This document shows, piece after piece, positions 1-7,136 of a stretch of DNA of 20,745 nucleotides. Made by a program: the position numbers and the translations under genes. This stretch comes from Helicobacteraceae bacterium (GTDB taxonomy: Bacteria; Campylobacterota; Campylobacteria; Campylobacterales; Helicobacteraceae): the NCBI GenBank assembly GCA_029258405.1, contig JARHYY010000017.1, positions 1 to 20,745 of the forward strand, read 5' to 3'. Below the pieces are notes generated by a model. It was given only the letters and a program-made list of their open reading frames with translations. It made no database searches and was not told where the DNA came from. Each line of letters opens with the position of its first letter. Position 1 is the first letter of the stretch.

Positions 1-72
1 ACAATCTAAAAGCACATAGCAAACCCTGAAACAATCAAGGCTTATATAGAAAATCAAGGATAAAACTCGCTA

Positions 73-117
73 AGGCATTCAGCCCAACCGCTAAAGCAGT
101 TGGGATTTCTGCCTAAA
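73..117 (+). mobile_element. Possible right end of a decayed IS200/IS605-type element
   Basis: An imperfect hairpin lies at 83-104: CCCAACCGC, loop TAAA, GCAGTTGGG, with one C/A mismatch. It sits inside an outer 5-bp stem, AGGCA (73-77) with TGCCT (110-114). The hairpin is followed by GGGATTTCTGCCTAAA. A similar hairpin-plus-tail occurs at 8810-8845. Subterminal hairpins just after the tnpB stop are typical of IS200/IS605 right ends. A short open frame (30-113, ending TAA at 114) runs through the hairpin like a TnpB tail, but nothing upstream in the window confirms a transposase. The family assignment is inference. Confidence 0.35.
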
Positions 118-238
118 TAGGTTTAAAGAACAAATATTTTATCAAATTTGCTATGAAACCATAAAAGAAAAACATAGAATTTCAGAAGTTATTTCAAATG
201 AAGAGGAAGAAGATTTCTTTTTAACAATTTACAGTTTT

Positions 239-520
239 ATGGAAATGGAAGATTTAAAACAAATAAATAGTTGGAGTGATATACAATATTTTATTAAAGG
301 AAGAATTAATGCTTACGACATGTATAAAAATTATCCGTCTCTTTTTACAAATATCAAAGCAAATGAAGTTGAAGAGGAAACATTAAAAAAGTTTTTAGAA
401 TTAAAAGAGAAAGTTTTAGAACACACTGAACATCTTTTTAAAACAATAGAGAAAGAAGTGAGAGAACAATTATTGACTGAAGAAAATGAAGAAAAACAAC
501 AAAAGAGAAAGAAACGCTAA
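239..520 (+). CDS. Hypothetical protein, probably the 3' part of a 5'-truncated gene
   Basis: The 93-residue ORF is charged and helical, with a Lys/Arg-rich tail (KQQKRKKR). I do not recognise the family. The ATG at 239 has no Shine-Dalgarno sequence. The same frame stays open upstream to base 95 (stop TAA at 92-94), and from about base 122 it reads like ordinary protein (FKEQIFYQICYETIKEKH) with no start codon. The ATG is therefore probably internal, and the gene has lost its 5' end at the IS-like hairpin at 73-117. It may survive as a shortened protein or be a pseudogene. Its stop codon overlaps the topoisomerase ATG by one base (TAATG), so it was part of the same operon. Confidence 0.5.
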   Translation: MEMEDLKQINSWSDIQYFIKGRINAYDMYKNYPSLFTNIKANEVEEETLKKFLELKEKVLEHTEHLFKTIEKEVREQLLTEENEEKQQKRKKR

Positions 521-2691
521 TGCGTCTCTTTATTGCAGAAAAGCCAGAATTAGCAAGAGCTATTGCAGTAGCTATTAGTGGCACAGAAAGTAAAAAGCAA
601 GGCTATATTCAAAAGGATAGCAATTATATTACTTGGGCTTTAGGACACATTCTAGAATTGCAAGAGCCTCACGAATACGATGAAAAATACAAAACTTGGA
701 ACATTAACACATTGCCTTTTAGTATTTTTCAAAAAGAGCATTTTAAATATAAACCCAAAAAGAATTCTAAAGACCAGTTAAAGGTCATATTGGACTTAAT
801 TAAAAGCAAAGAAATTACTGAAATTATTCATTGTGGTGACGCTGATGATGAAGGACAAATTCTTATTGATGAAATTATCGAATACTCAAAGAGCAATAAA
901 CCTGTTAAGCGTTGTTTGATTAATGATTTAACTCCTAAAGCGATTCAACAAGAAATCGCAAATTTGAAAGATAACAAAGAATTTTTTGGTATATCGCAGA
1001 GAGGTTTTGCAAGATCTTATGCTGATTGGATAGTAGGTTTAAACTTAACGAGAGCCTACACTATAGCCTATGGTAATAAAAATGATTTCAAAGGTATTAT
1101 CAGTGTAGGTAGGGTGCAGACACCCATATTGGCTTTGGTGGTTAATAGGGATTTAGAAAATAAAAATCACACGAGCAAAGAATATTTTATCTTAGTTTCA
1201 AACTTTGATAATGGCAAAATAAGCATAGAAGCAACTCTCAAAACAGAAGAAATGATTGAAACAGAGGAGGAGGCTAAACAAATATACAATAGTTGCCTTA
1301 ATAAACCCGCTATTTTTGAAATTAAGAGTCAGGACAAAACAGAGAATCCACCTTTACCTTATAATTTACTTGATTTACAAGCCGAATTAGCTAAAAAAGG
1401 CTATAAACCCGATGAGGTATTGAAAATTACTCAAGAATTAAGAGAAAAATTTCAATGCATTTCATACAATCGGAGCGATTGTAATTATCTACCAACAAAC
1501 ATATTTGATGATAGAAAAAGTATTATCAATTGTATTAAAAATAATTTTGGTCTCACAGACATAGGACAAAATTCCATTGATATAAATATTAAAAGCAAAG
1601 CTTTTGATGATTCTAAGATTACCGCACACTATGGGATCATTCCCTTAGCCACTAAAGTCAATCTTAATGAAATGAATGAATCACAAAAAGAAATCTATTC
1701 GCTCATCGCAAAACGCTTTCTTATGCAATTTCTTAAGCCTTGTCTTTATAAAGAACATCAACTTTCTTTTAAAATAAGTTCTTATGAATTTTGCAAGACA
1801 ATTAAAGAAATTAAACAGAAAGGTTTTAAAGAAAAATATACCAATGACGATGAAGAAGAACAAAATACAAACATAGATATGAGTTTGCTAAAAAATCCTA
1901 ACTTTATAGCAAAATATATTGCTATAAATCCTATGCAAACAAAACCTAAGCCTAAATATACAATGGCAACATTATTGAAAGATTTGGCGTCTGTAGCTAA
2001 ATATGTCAAAGATGAAAAAATAAAAAAGCTTTTACAAGAAAAGGACAAAGGCAAAAAAGGCGAAAACGGAGGAATAGGCACACCTGCCACAAGAAGCAAC
2101 CATATTAGCAATTTGATTCTAAGGGGATATATTAATGTCTCTAAGGATAAAAAGCAAACCATCACCGCTACAGCCAAAGGCTTATGGCTAATAGAAACAC
2201 TACCAAAATTTTTAACAACCCCAGAACTAACAGCTCTATGGAGTGAGCAACAAAATCAGATTTCTAATAGAGAATTGAGCTTGAACGACTTTTTAATTGA
2301 AGTTAAAGAACAAGTTGCAAAAGAAATTAAAAGCCTATCTCAAAACACACAAAATCAAAAAGAAAATAATATGCAAGATGAAAATGCAATGCAATGTCCT
2401 GAATGTAAAAATGGCATTATGATATTAAAAAAAGGAGCTTATGGAGATTTTTTTGCCTGCAATAATTACAACGCACAAACAAAAGAGGGTTGCAAATTTA
2501 CGATGAAATGCGTAGATGGAAAGCCTGTTTCAAAAGAAAAACCTAATTTAACAAATTTTGAATGCCCTGAGTGTCATTCAAAACTCATTGAGAAAAATGG
2601 TATTAGTAAAAAAAACAATCGTCCCTATACACTGTATTCTTGCAGTAATTATCCACAATGTAAATATTCTACTTTTGAAAAGCCTCAATAA
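520..2691 (+). CDS. Type IA DNA topoisomerase, topoisomerase III-like, of a conjugative element
   Basis: This 723-residue enzyme relaxes or decatenates DNA through a 5'-phosphotyrosine intermediate, and such enzymes often accompany conjugative elements. The N-terminus MRLFIAEKPE is the Toprim start with the conserved Glu7. The metal-binding acidic motif DADDEG has D107, D109 and E111. The segments ARSYADWIVGLNLTRAY and SVGRVQTP are type IA core motifs. The catalytic tyrosine is Y316 in ISYNRSDCNYLP. Two C-terminal four-cysteine zinc fingers begin at about C626 (CPECKNG) and C682 (CPECHSK). They are more typical of TopA than of E. coli TopB, so this is a hybrid architecture. It is probably not the chromosomal topA. 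The start overlaps the upstream stop codon, suggesting translational coupling. The gene is AT-rich like its operon neighbours. Confidence 0.92.
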   Translation: MRLFIAEKPELARAIAVAISGTESKKQGYIQKDSNYITWALGHILELQEPHEYDEKYKTWNINTLPFSIFQKEHFKYKPKKNSKDQLKVILDLIKSKEITEIIHCGDADDEGQILIDEIIEYSKSNKPVKRCLINDLTPKAIQQEIANLKDNKEFFGISQRGFARSYADWIVGLNLTRAYTIAYGNKNDFKGIISVGRVQTPILALVVNRDLENKNHTSKEYFILVSNFDNGKISIEATLKTEEMIETEEEAKQIYNSCLNKPAIFEIKSQDKTENPPLPYNLLDLQAELAKKGYKPDEVLKITQELREKFQCISYNRSDCNYLPTNIFDDRKSIINCIKNNFGLTDIGQNSIDINIKSKAFDDSKITAHYGIIPLATKVNLNEMNESQKEIYSLIAKRFLMQFLKPCLYKEHQLSFKISSYEFCKTIKEIKQKGFKEKYTNDDEEEQNTNIDMSLLKNPNFIAKYIAINPMQTKPKPKYTMATLLKDLASVAKYVKDEKIKKLLQEKDKGKKGENGGIGTPATRSNHISNLILRGYINVSKDKKQTITATAKGLWLIETLPKFLTTPELTALWSEQQNQISNRELSLNDFLIEVKEQVAKEIKSLSQNTQNQKENNMQDENAMQCPECKNGIMILKKGAYGDFFACNNYNAQTKEGCKFTMKCVDGKPVSKEKPNLTNFECPECHSKLIEKNGISKKNNRPYTLYSCSNYPQCKYSTFEKPQ

Positions 2692-2735
2692 TGATAAAGC
2701 TTAAAATACACGAAAAATATGTTTAAAGGAGCAAA

Positions 2736-3515
2736 ATGTTAATTGCAATCTTTTTGATTTTAATTTCTGGATTCTTTTTTTTGCAATCAAGAAGCTATTA
2801 TCACGAATCTAAAAGCAGTTTTTTAAACTTAGCTATGATACTTGGTATTTCTGCCATATTAATCTTTGTTTTGCTGTTTATTTCTAAAAAAGACTACAGC
2901 AATATTAATCCTTTATTTTGTCTTTTAAGTTTATTTTTTATACTCATTATTCTTTACATTCAAGAAAAAACAAAACCAACACCATTAGAAGTAGTAGCTA
3001 AACAACAACGCTATTGGAATGAAATTACTCCTCAAGATGTCTATAATTTTTACTCTGTAAGAAAACAAGAACTAAAAAACAGAGTAAATGTTTTAGTGAA
3101 TGAAAAAAATATACTTTTCGAAAAAGGAATTATCACTCCACAATTCATTATGGATTATTATCGCTTAGAGCCAACAAAGATAGAAAATCTTGAGGCGATA
3201 GAAAAAAGCAAACTCTACACAGCTGTATTCAAAAAAGTAAAAGAAATGATTAATAATGCAGAAGCTGTTGTTCATTATGAGGAGATTTTAAAGAAACACG
3301 ATAACTATGTAGAATTCTTTTTATTAAACCTCTGGGAAACCTATTCAAAAAAAGTAAACATAGGCATTGCATATTTAGAAATCTTAGCCACAAATGATGT
3401 GGAAAGAGAATTTATAGGAGCTTTGGATTTAACCTTTTTATTTAATATGAAAAGAAAAGGGGCTGTTTTATATTTCAAGTATATGAAATTTAAAGAGAAA
3501 TTAAATGAGCGATAG
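2736..3515 (+). CDS. Membrane-anchored hypothetical protein of the conjugation operon
   Basis: 259 residues. Three hydrophobic helices lie at about residues 1-17, 31-49 and 60-75, followed by a roughly 180-residue soluble, mostly helical and charged domain. I see no catalytic motif and do not recognise the family. A good ribosome binding site (AAAGGAG) precedes the ATG. The end overlaps the next gene by 11 bases (ATG at 3505, stop at 3513-3515), so the two are translationally coupled. Its position between a conjugation topoisomerase and a type IV secretion protein suggests an accessory role in the transfer apparatus. That is inference from context only. Confidence 0.75.
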   Translation: MLIAIFLILISGFFFLQSRSYYHESKSSFLNLAMILGISAILIFVLLFISKKDYSNINPLFCLLSLFFILIILYIQEKTKPTPLEVVAKQQRYWNEITPQDVYNFYSVRKQELKNRVNVLVNEKNILFEKGIITPQFIMDYYRLEPTKIENLEAIEKSKLYTAVFKKVKEMINNAEAVVHYEEILKKHDNYVEFFLLNLWETYSKKVNIGIAYLEILATNDVEREFIGALDLTFLFNMKRKGAVLYFKYMKFKEKLNER

Positions 3516-4053
3516 CCAATTAGAAATTTTTGAACTTTGCGATATTTTATCAGAGCTTTTAGGAGAAAGGTTTGCTATTGCTGATATGCAAATTTTATTA
3601 GAAAGACATACTGAAATGTTTAAAAACAGGGAAGAAGTTTCTGATTTAATTAAAAAAGTTGTCAGTGATCCTGATATCATCATCAAGAATCCAACTCCAA
3701 AAAGCAAAAAAGATTACATGGCAGGAAAGAAGCTTAATGATAAAAAAATGGGGGAAGTAGGCATTCGTAAAGATGAAAATATTAATAAAATTTTTCACGC
3801 AAATGAAAAAAATGTCAAAAAAATAAAACAATTGTATAAAAAAGAGGTCGTATATAGAAAGCCGATGGTAGGGACGCCCAACTCCTACACTCAAGCCCAA
3901 AGTCTTGACGAGCGACTGGTTCAAAAGAACATTTCATCGGCTATTAAAATCATAGCACAAGAAAACAAATTTGTAAATGATTTTAAAGCAGAATCAAAGG
4001 ATTTTAACGAAAAAGACAATATTTTACAAATCAAAAAGAATTTAAAGCAATGA
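3505..4053 (+). CDS. Small protein, possible PBECR (barnase/EndoU/colicin/RelE-like) nuclease
   Basis: 182 residues with no signal peptide or membrane helix. A helix with a Arg-His pair (LLERHTEMF, H35) is followed by VVSDPDIIIKNP (residues 52-63), then KMGEVGIRKDENINKIFHANEK (81-102), given here as its key strands GEVGI and KIFHA, and a GTPNSYTQ turn at 123-130. This order of His helix, Pro-Asp strand, two short strands ending in IFHA, and a Thr-Pro-rich turn recalls the phage/conjugative-element PBECR nuclease domains of polyvalent proteins in epsilonproteobacterial elements. The assignment rests on remembered family patterns and is uncertain. The start overlaps the upstream gene by 11 bases. 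A structural role in conjugation is the main alternative. Confidence 0.7.
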   Translation: MSDSQLEIFELCDILSELLGERFAIADMQILLERHTEMFKNREEVSDLIKKVVSDPDIIIKNPTPKSKKDYMAGKKLNDKKMGEVGIRKDENINKIFHANEKNVKKIKQLYKKEVVYRKPMVGTPNSYTQAQSLDERLVQKNISSAIKIIAQENKFVNDFKAESKDFNEKDNILQIKKNLKQ

Positions 4054-4078
4054 GCTATCAAAAAAAAGGAGTCATACA

Positions 4079-4360
4079 ATGATGAGTGATGAAGAATTCG
4101 AAATGTATATACAAAAGCATAACATAATTCTGAGTGATAAAATGAGAGAATTTTTTAGAATGTATAGAAGATTAGCAAAGCTTTTAGAGGATAAAGAGAA
4201 TGTTGATTATTTAAAAAAGCTTTGTCGTGAAGATCCTGAAAAGCATAAGGTTATGCAAAAACTTTCCGATTCTCTTGATAAAATATTTAAGAGGCCTGAA
4301 AAGTCTGATTCTTTAGATGAAAACAATACCAATGAAGTTAAAAGGAAATTGAGGCAATAA
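4079..4360 (+). CDS. Small charged helical protein, unknown function
   Basis: 93 residues, almost wholly predicted helical and highly charged, with no membrane segment and no recognised motif. A strong AAGGAG at 4066-4071 precedes the ATG at 4079 by seven bases; a second ATG follows at 4082. It lies 25 bases after the possible nuclease gene. Its tail (VKRKLRQ) resembles the tail of that protein (IKKNLKQ). Its stop codon is part of the next gene's TAAGGAG ribosome binding site. It could be an immunity or partner protein for the upstream ORF, or a secretion accessory factor. Neither can be decided from sequence. Confidence 0.7.
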   Translation: MMSDEEFEMYIQKHNIILSDKMREFFRMYRRLAKLLEDKENVDYLKKLCREDPEKHKVMQKLSDSLDKIFKRPEKSDSLDENNTNEVKRKLRQ

Positions 4361-4370
4361 GGAGCAACAT

Positions 4371-6686
4371 ATGCGTTATTTGATTTGTTTTATTATATTT
4401 TTAAATGTAGTTTTTGGTGCAGATAATACTGAACAAGAATTGCAAAAGATTTTTCCCAAAAATGACAAAGTCGTAGAGCCTGGAAAATGCTCTTGGAAAT
4501 GCCGAGAAGTTAATCCTGGATATGTAACACAAATATCAGGCTTTAACTTTAAAAATGGAATGACTTATTGTAATGTTTTTGAAAAAGTGAACCTGGATGT
4601 AGCCTTACGATATAACGCAAATCAACAGAACATATCTTGTTATAAGGAGTTGAGAAATCAAACCCCAGATTCAAGAATAAATACGATTAAAAACTACATT
4701 AAAAATTTTGATGTGAATGTGAATTCAAATATTGCCTATAAAAATGATGAAAATAAATTGTCATTATCGGGATTTTTCTCTGCACTAATGACACTCGACC
4801 CCAATATTATTGACAAAGAGAAAACAAAAGAGCTTGGAGAAATCACCTTTAGAGATGGCATTGAAATGCAAAAAACAGAAAACATAATATTAAAAGAAAC
4901 AAAATATATTCCATTCTTCGGAGAAATAGATACAGCAGAAGAAATATATAAATCAACTTCAATCTTAGATGGTTTCAATAAAGCAAATATGGCTTATTTT
5001 AGTAACTTATATACAAATTTTAGAGACATTTACAAGCACTTGCAAATCTTATTATTTGTAATTGTTGGTGGATTCTTTTTAGCCACAATTGGAACTAAAA
5101 AATTGCAATTTTATTTAGAAAACAGAGGCGAAACCTCTCAAAATGAACCTTATTTGCATAAATTTTATATACCTATGATTATGGTGGGATTCTTTTTTAT
5201 GCCTATCCCTGAGTATGGTGGGCAATCAGAAAGCACTATTATTCAAAATACCATTAGGTATTTCACAAGAGAATCCACAAAAATTGCTGATATGGCAAGT
5301 GCTATAGCAGCTAAAACATATATAGACAAACTCTATAAAACCTTGGGAGGATATGGAGAAACAGGCATTAATATGCTTAATGAAAGCCTAGCCTCTTCAA
5401 AATTCACCATCCAAGAAGGTGAAAAGATATATAAAAACACCTGCTCTGTACGGTATGAAAAACCTTCAGAGCTAAAAAGCGAAAAAGATTTCATTAAATT
5501 ACCTGAAGATGTCAAAGAAAAAATAACTAATATTTTTAATTTAGATAGAAATCAAGTAGCTGGGACTGATAAAGATATTACGATAGAGGCTTGCTTGTCA
5601 ACCGAAAGAAAAATTAATGAAGCTAAAATGGAAATCAAAAAAACAGAAGACAAAATTAATGGAGCAATGAACTATTATGAAAATGCAGAGCTTTCAAAAT
5701 CTATTCTAAAAATTGATTCTTATTTGACTAAGAGAGAGGAACAAATGGGCTGGATAAATTCTATCATTGTCCCTGCAACCGCTATTTTGCTAGATGTTGC
5801 TAAGTTTAATAATAGTTATCGAGTAGATAAAGTGGATATGGAAACCGCTCGAAAAGAAGATATTAAGAATCTCAAAGATTCTTTAAAAGATCAGAAACTT
5901 TCTTATGAAGGTGATGAAAATGTTCAAGATACAACCTATGGGTCATTGATAGGTTCACTAGTTTGGATGAGCTTACCAGGAGCAACACAGATTAAAGATT
6001 TTGTGAAGGATAATGCGGGAAAAATTATGGCTTTTATAGGATCTGCAGGTGGAGCTTATATAGGTTCTCTAGTTCCAGGTTTGGGTACTGTCATAGGATC
6101 GACTGCAGGAGGTATTATATTAGGCATTTTAGGTAGTATCTCAGGATCTATAATAGGTTATGCAGTTGCAATCTTTATAATGCAAAAAGTATTCAGCTAT
6201 CTACCAATGCTGATTTGTGCCACAGCAGGAGTGATTGCTTTTTCTGGGTATATTGTATCATTGGGCAAATATTTTTTTATATCGCCTTTTGTTGTTGCTT
6301 TTTCTTTAGCTACAAGGAAAATGGATAAAATTATAGACTTTTTAATTAATGGAATTATAATATTCTTTAAACCTATTTTGATTGTAATCTTTATATATTT
6401 ATCCTTGTTTTTATACACACTTGTAACAGAAATCTTTCTATTTATTTCAATCGAACAATTTGCTTCAGTAGATATTAGCGATGGCGATTTTTATGCTCGT
6501 ATTTTTGTGGCGGCTGTTATTGCTTTATTCCAAATGTTTTCTATATTAGCAGGGAGTTATGTTATATGGAAACTTATCATTTCAGGACCCGGCTGGACTT
6601 TTTCTATGTTAGGGCTTGAAAACAAAGAAGAAATCATCTCACAAGGATTGGAAAGCAAATTAGCGGGAAGGGCGTTTATAGCTTAA
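4371..6686 (+). CDS. Polytopic inner-membrane protein of a type IV secretion/conjugation system
   Basis: 771 residues. A signal peptide (about residues 1-17, ending FGA) leads into a probably periplasmic N-terminal region with several cysteines (CSWKC, MTYCNVF, ISCYKEL). Two membrane helices lie at about 224-241 and 265-281. A long soluble stretch follows, then a glycine-zipper segment at about 557-600 (GSAGGAYIG, GSTAGGIILG), then four or more strongly hydrophobic helices to about residue 755, with ISGPGWTFSMLG near the end. This organisation fits the large channel proteins of conjugation systems (DotA/TraY, TraG N-terminal, or VirB6/TrbL types). I cannot choose among them. TAAGGAG at 4358-4364 is the ribosome binding site. 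It appears to be the last large gene of the operon. Confidence 0.8.
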   Translation: MRYLICFIIFLNVVFGADNTEQELQKIFPKNDKVVEPGKCSWKCREVNPGYVTQISGFNFKNGMTYCNVFEKVNLDVALRYNANQQNISCYKELRNQTPDSRINTIKNYIKNFDVNVNSNIAYKNDENKLSLSGFFSALMTLDPNIIDKEKTKELGEITFRDGIEMQKTENIILKETKYIPFFGEIDTAEEIYKSTSILDGFNKANMAYFSNLYTNFRDIYKHLQILLFVIVGGFFLATIGTKKLQFYLENRGETSQNEPYLHKFYIPMIMVGFFFMPIPEYGGQSESTIIQNTIRYFTRESTKIADMASAIAAKTYIDKLYKTLGGYGETGINMLNESLASSKFTIQEGEKIYKNTCSVRYEKPSELKSEKDFIKLPEDVKEKITNIFNLDRNQVAGTDKDITIEACLSTERKINEAKMEIKKTEDKINGAMNYYENAELSKSILKIDSYLTKREEQMGWINSIIVPATAILLDVAKFNNSYRVDKVDMETARKEDIKNLKDSLKDQKLSYEGDENVQDTTYGSLIGSLVWMSLPGATQIKDFVKDNAGKIMAFIGSAGGAYIGSLVPGLGTVIGSTAGGIILGILGSISGSIIGYAVAIFIMQKVFSYLPMLICATAGVIAFSGYIVSLGKYFFISPFVVAFSLATRKMDKIIDFLINGIIIFFKPILIVIFIYLSLFLYTLVTEIFLFISIEQFASVDISDGDFYARIFVAAVIALFQMFSILAGSYVIWKLIISGPGWTFSMLGLENKEEIISQGLESKLAGRAFIA

Positions 6687-6771
6687 TTAAATGAAACTAT
6701 TTTAAGCTGTGAATCACACCCACTTAAAGAAGTATGTAGGCATTTTTATCTATATCAATGAATTTTATAGC

Positions 6772-6777
6772 TATAAT
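6772..6777 (+). promoter_or_regulatory. Promoter -10 for the small peptide mRNA
   Basis: A perfect TATAAT places the start of transcription near 6783-6785, at the first base of the 5' hairpin TGTGAGGT. There is no convincing -35, as is usual for Helicobacter sigma-80 promoters. It lies 85 bases after the secretion operon's last stop, so the small locus probably has its own transcript with a leader of about 120 bases. Confidence 0.5.
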
Positions 6778-6782
6778 AGTCT

Positions 6783-6825
6783 TGTGAGGTTAAAGCTCCA
6801 TGTGAGTTAGCACCTCACAGGGAGC
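6783..6825 (+). promoter_or_regulatory. Competing 5' leader hairpins
   Basis: TGTGAG occurs twice (6783-6788 and 6801-6806) and both copies can pair with the single CTCACA at 6814-6819. Fold A is TGTGAGGT (6783-6790) with ACCTCACA (6812-6819), 8 bp. Fold B is GCTCC-A-TGTGAG (6795-6806) with CTCACA-G-GGAGC (6814-6825), 11 bp with one A/G mismatch. The two cannot coexist. Metastable 5' hairpins of this kind are known in hok and aapA toxin mRNAs; their role here is inferred. Confidence 0.5.
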
Positions 6826-6836
6826 ATTGTTTGACC

Positions 6837-6891
6837 TCTCAATTTTGCCACCACAGAGTCCTAATCTCTGTGTTGTGTGGCGGAAAGGAGG
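6837..6891 (+). promoter_or_regulatory. Hairpin burying the ribosome binding site
   Basis: GCCAC+CACAGAG (6847-6858) pairs with CTCTGTG (6866-6872) and GTGGC (6877-6881), with a 7-base loop and a 4-base bulge (TTGT). The stem extends through TTTT/GGAA (6843-6846 with 6882-6885). After a mismatch it continues through TCTC (6837-6840) with GAGG (6888-6891), which is the core of the AAGGAGG ribosome binding site of the peptide ORF. The local fold therefore hides the site. Confidence 0.5.
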
Positions 6892-6902
6892 AAAAATAAA
6901 TA

Positions 6903-6965
6903 ATGCTCATTAAAATTGCGATTATTATAGCACTGCTGTGCTTAATCGTAACTTGCTTGTATTAA
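6903..6965 (+). CDS. 20-residue hydrophobic peptide, candidate type I toxin
   Basis: The ORF encodes MLIKIAIIIALLCLIVTCLY: one lysine near the N-terminus, then an unbroken hydrophobic stretch with two cysteines (C13, C18), ending in tyrosine. This matches the size and design of small membrane toxins of type I systems, notably the Ibs peptides of E. coli (18-19 residues, similar start and final Tyr). A strong AAGGAGG at 6885-6891 precedes the ATG by 11 bases, and an in-frame TAA at 6897-6899 fixes the start. It probably acts in the inner membrane. Support for a functional gene comes from the surrounding promoter, hairpins, antisense promoter and 3' anti-Shine-Dalgarno. A chance ORF in a structured RNA is the alternative. 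Confidence 0.55.
   Translation: MLIKIAIIIALLCLIVTCLY
6924..6932 (-). promoter_or_regulatory. Antisense extended -10 promoter
   Basis: On the minus strand the sequence reads TGCTATAAT, a perfect -10 hexamer with the TG extension. It lies inside the peptide ORF and is directed towards the ribosome binding site and leader. Confidence 0.5.
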
Positions 6966-6982
6966 TTTACATTCAAGTTATG

Positions 6983-7012
6983 AGGGGGGTTTGGCGAAAG
7001 CCTTACCCTCCT
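6983..7012 (+). promoter_or_regulatory. 3' hairpin with perfect anti-Shine-Dalgarno
   Basis: AGGGGGGT (6983-6990) pairs with ACCCTCCT (7005-7012), one G-T wobble. A TT/TT internal loop separates this from a GGC-GAAA-GCC tip (6993-7002, a GNRA tetraloop). The right arm contains CCTCCT (7007-7012), exactly complementary to AGGAGG (6886-6891) of the peptide's ribosome binding site. CGC (7015-7017) can also pair with GCG (6880-6882). It may form the 3' end of the mRNA and allow a long-distance inhibitory fold. No T run follows directly, so it is not a classical terminator. Confidence 0.45.
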
Positions 7013-7090
7013 GTCGCAATTCCTTTTTAATATGAAAGATAAACAAAATTTTAGTTTTAACTACTTCTCAAGTTCTATAAATTGCTAACC

Positions 7091-7116
7091 AGCCCCTTTT
7101 TTGAGGGACTTTAATT
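7091..7116 (+). terminator. Probable intrinsic terminator
   Basis: A 7-bp stem (AGCCCCT at 7091-7097 with AGGGACT at 7104-7110, one G-T pair) is followed by TTAATTT. It would end plus-strand transcripts from the peptide locus and the secretion operon. It lies between convergent genes and could also work weakly for the minus-strand membrane gene. Confidence 0.4.
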
Positions 7117-7136
7117 TAAATACCTACAATATCTAT

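Larger units (their letters stand above)
6783..6917 (-). ncRNA. Candidate antisense RNA antitoxin (extent uncertain)
   Basis: An extended -10 element, TGCTATAAT read on the minus strand (bases 6932 down to 6924), lies inside the peptide ORF. It predicts a transcript starting near 6916-6918 that is complementary to the peptide's start codon, ribosome binding site and structured leader. I see no clear T-rich terminator on this strand, so the 3' end at about 6783 is a guess from the hairpins there. Confidence 0.4.

Noticed and set aside
1782..2177. 131-residue minus-strand ORF inside the topoisomerase gene
   Set aside because: Antisense shadow of a well-supported gene; no ribosome binding site or recognisable domain.
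6783..6825. H-type pseudoknot (GCTCC 6795-6799 with GGAGC 6821-6825 over the 8-bp stem)
   Set aside because: The same bases form a simpler nested 11-bp hairpin, so a pseudoknot is not needed.
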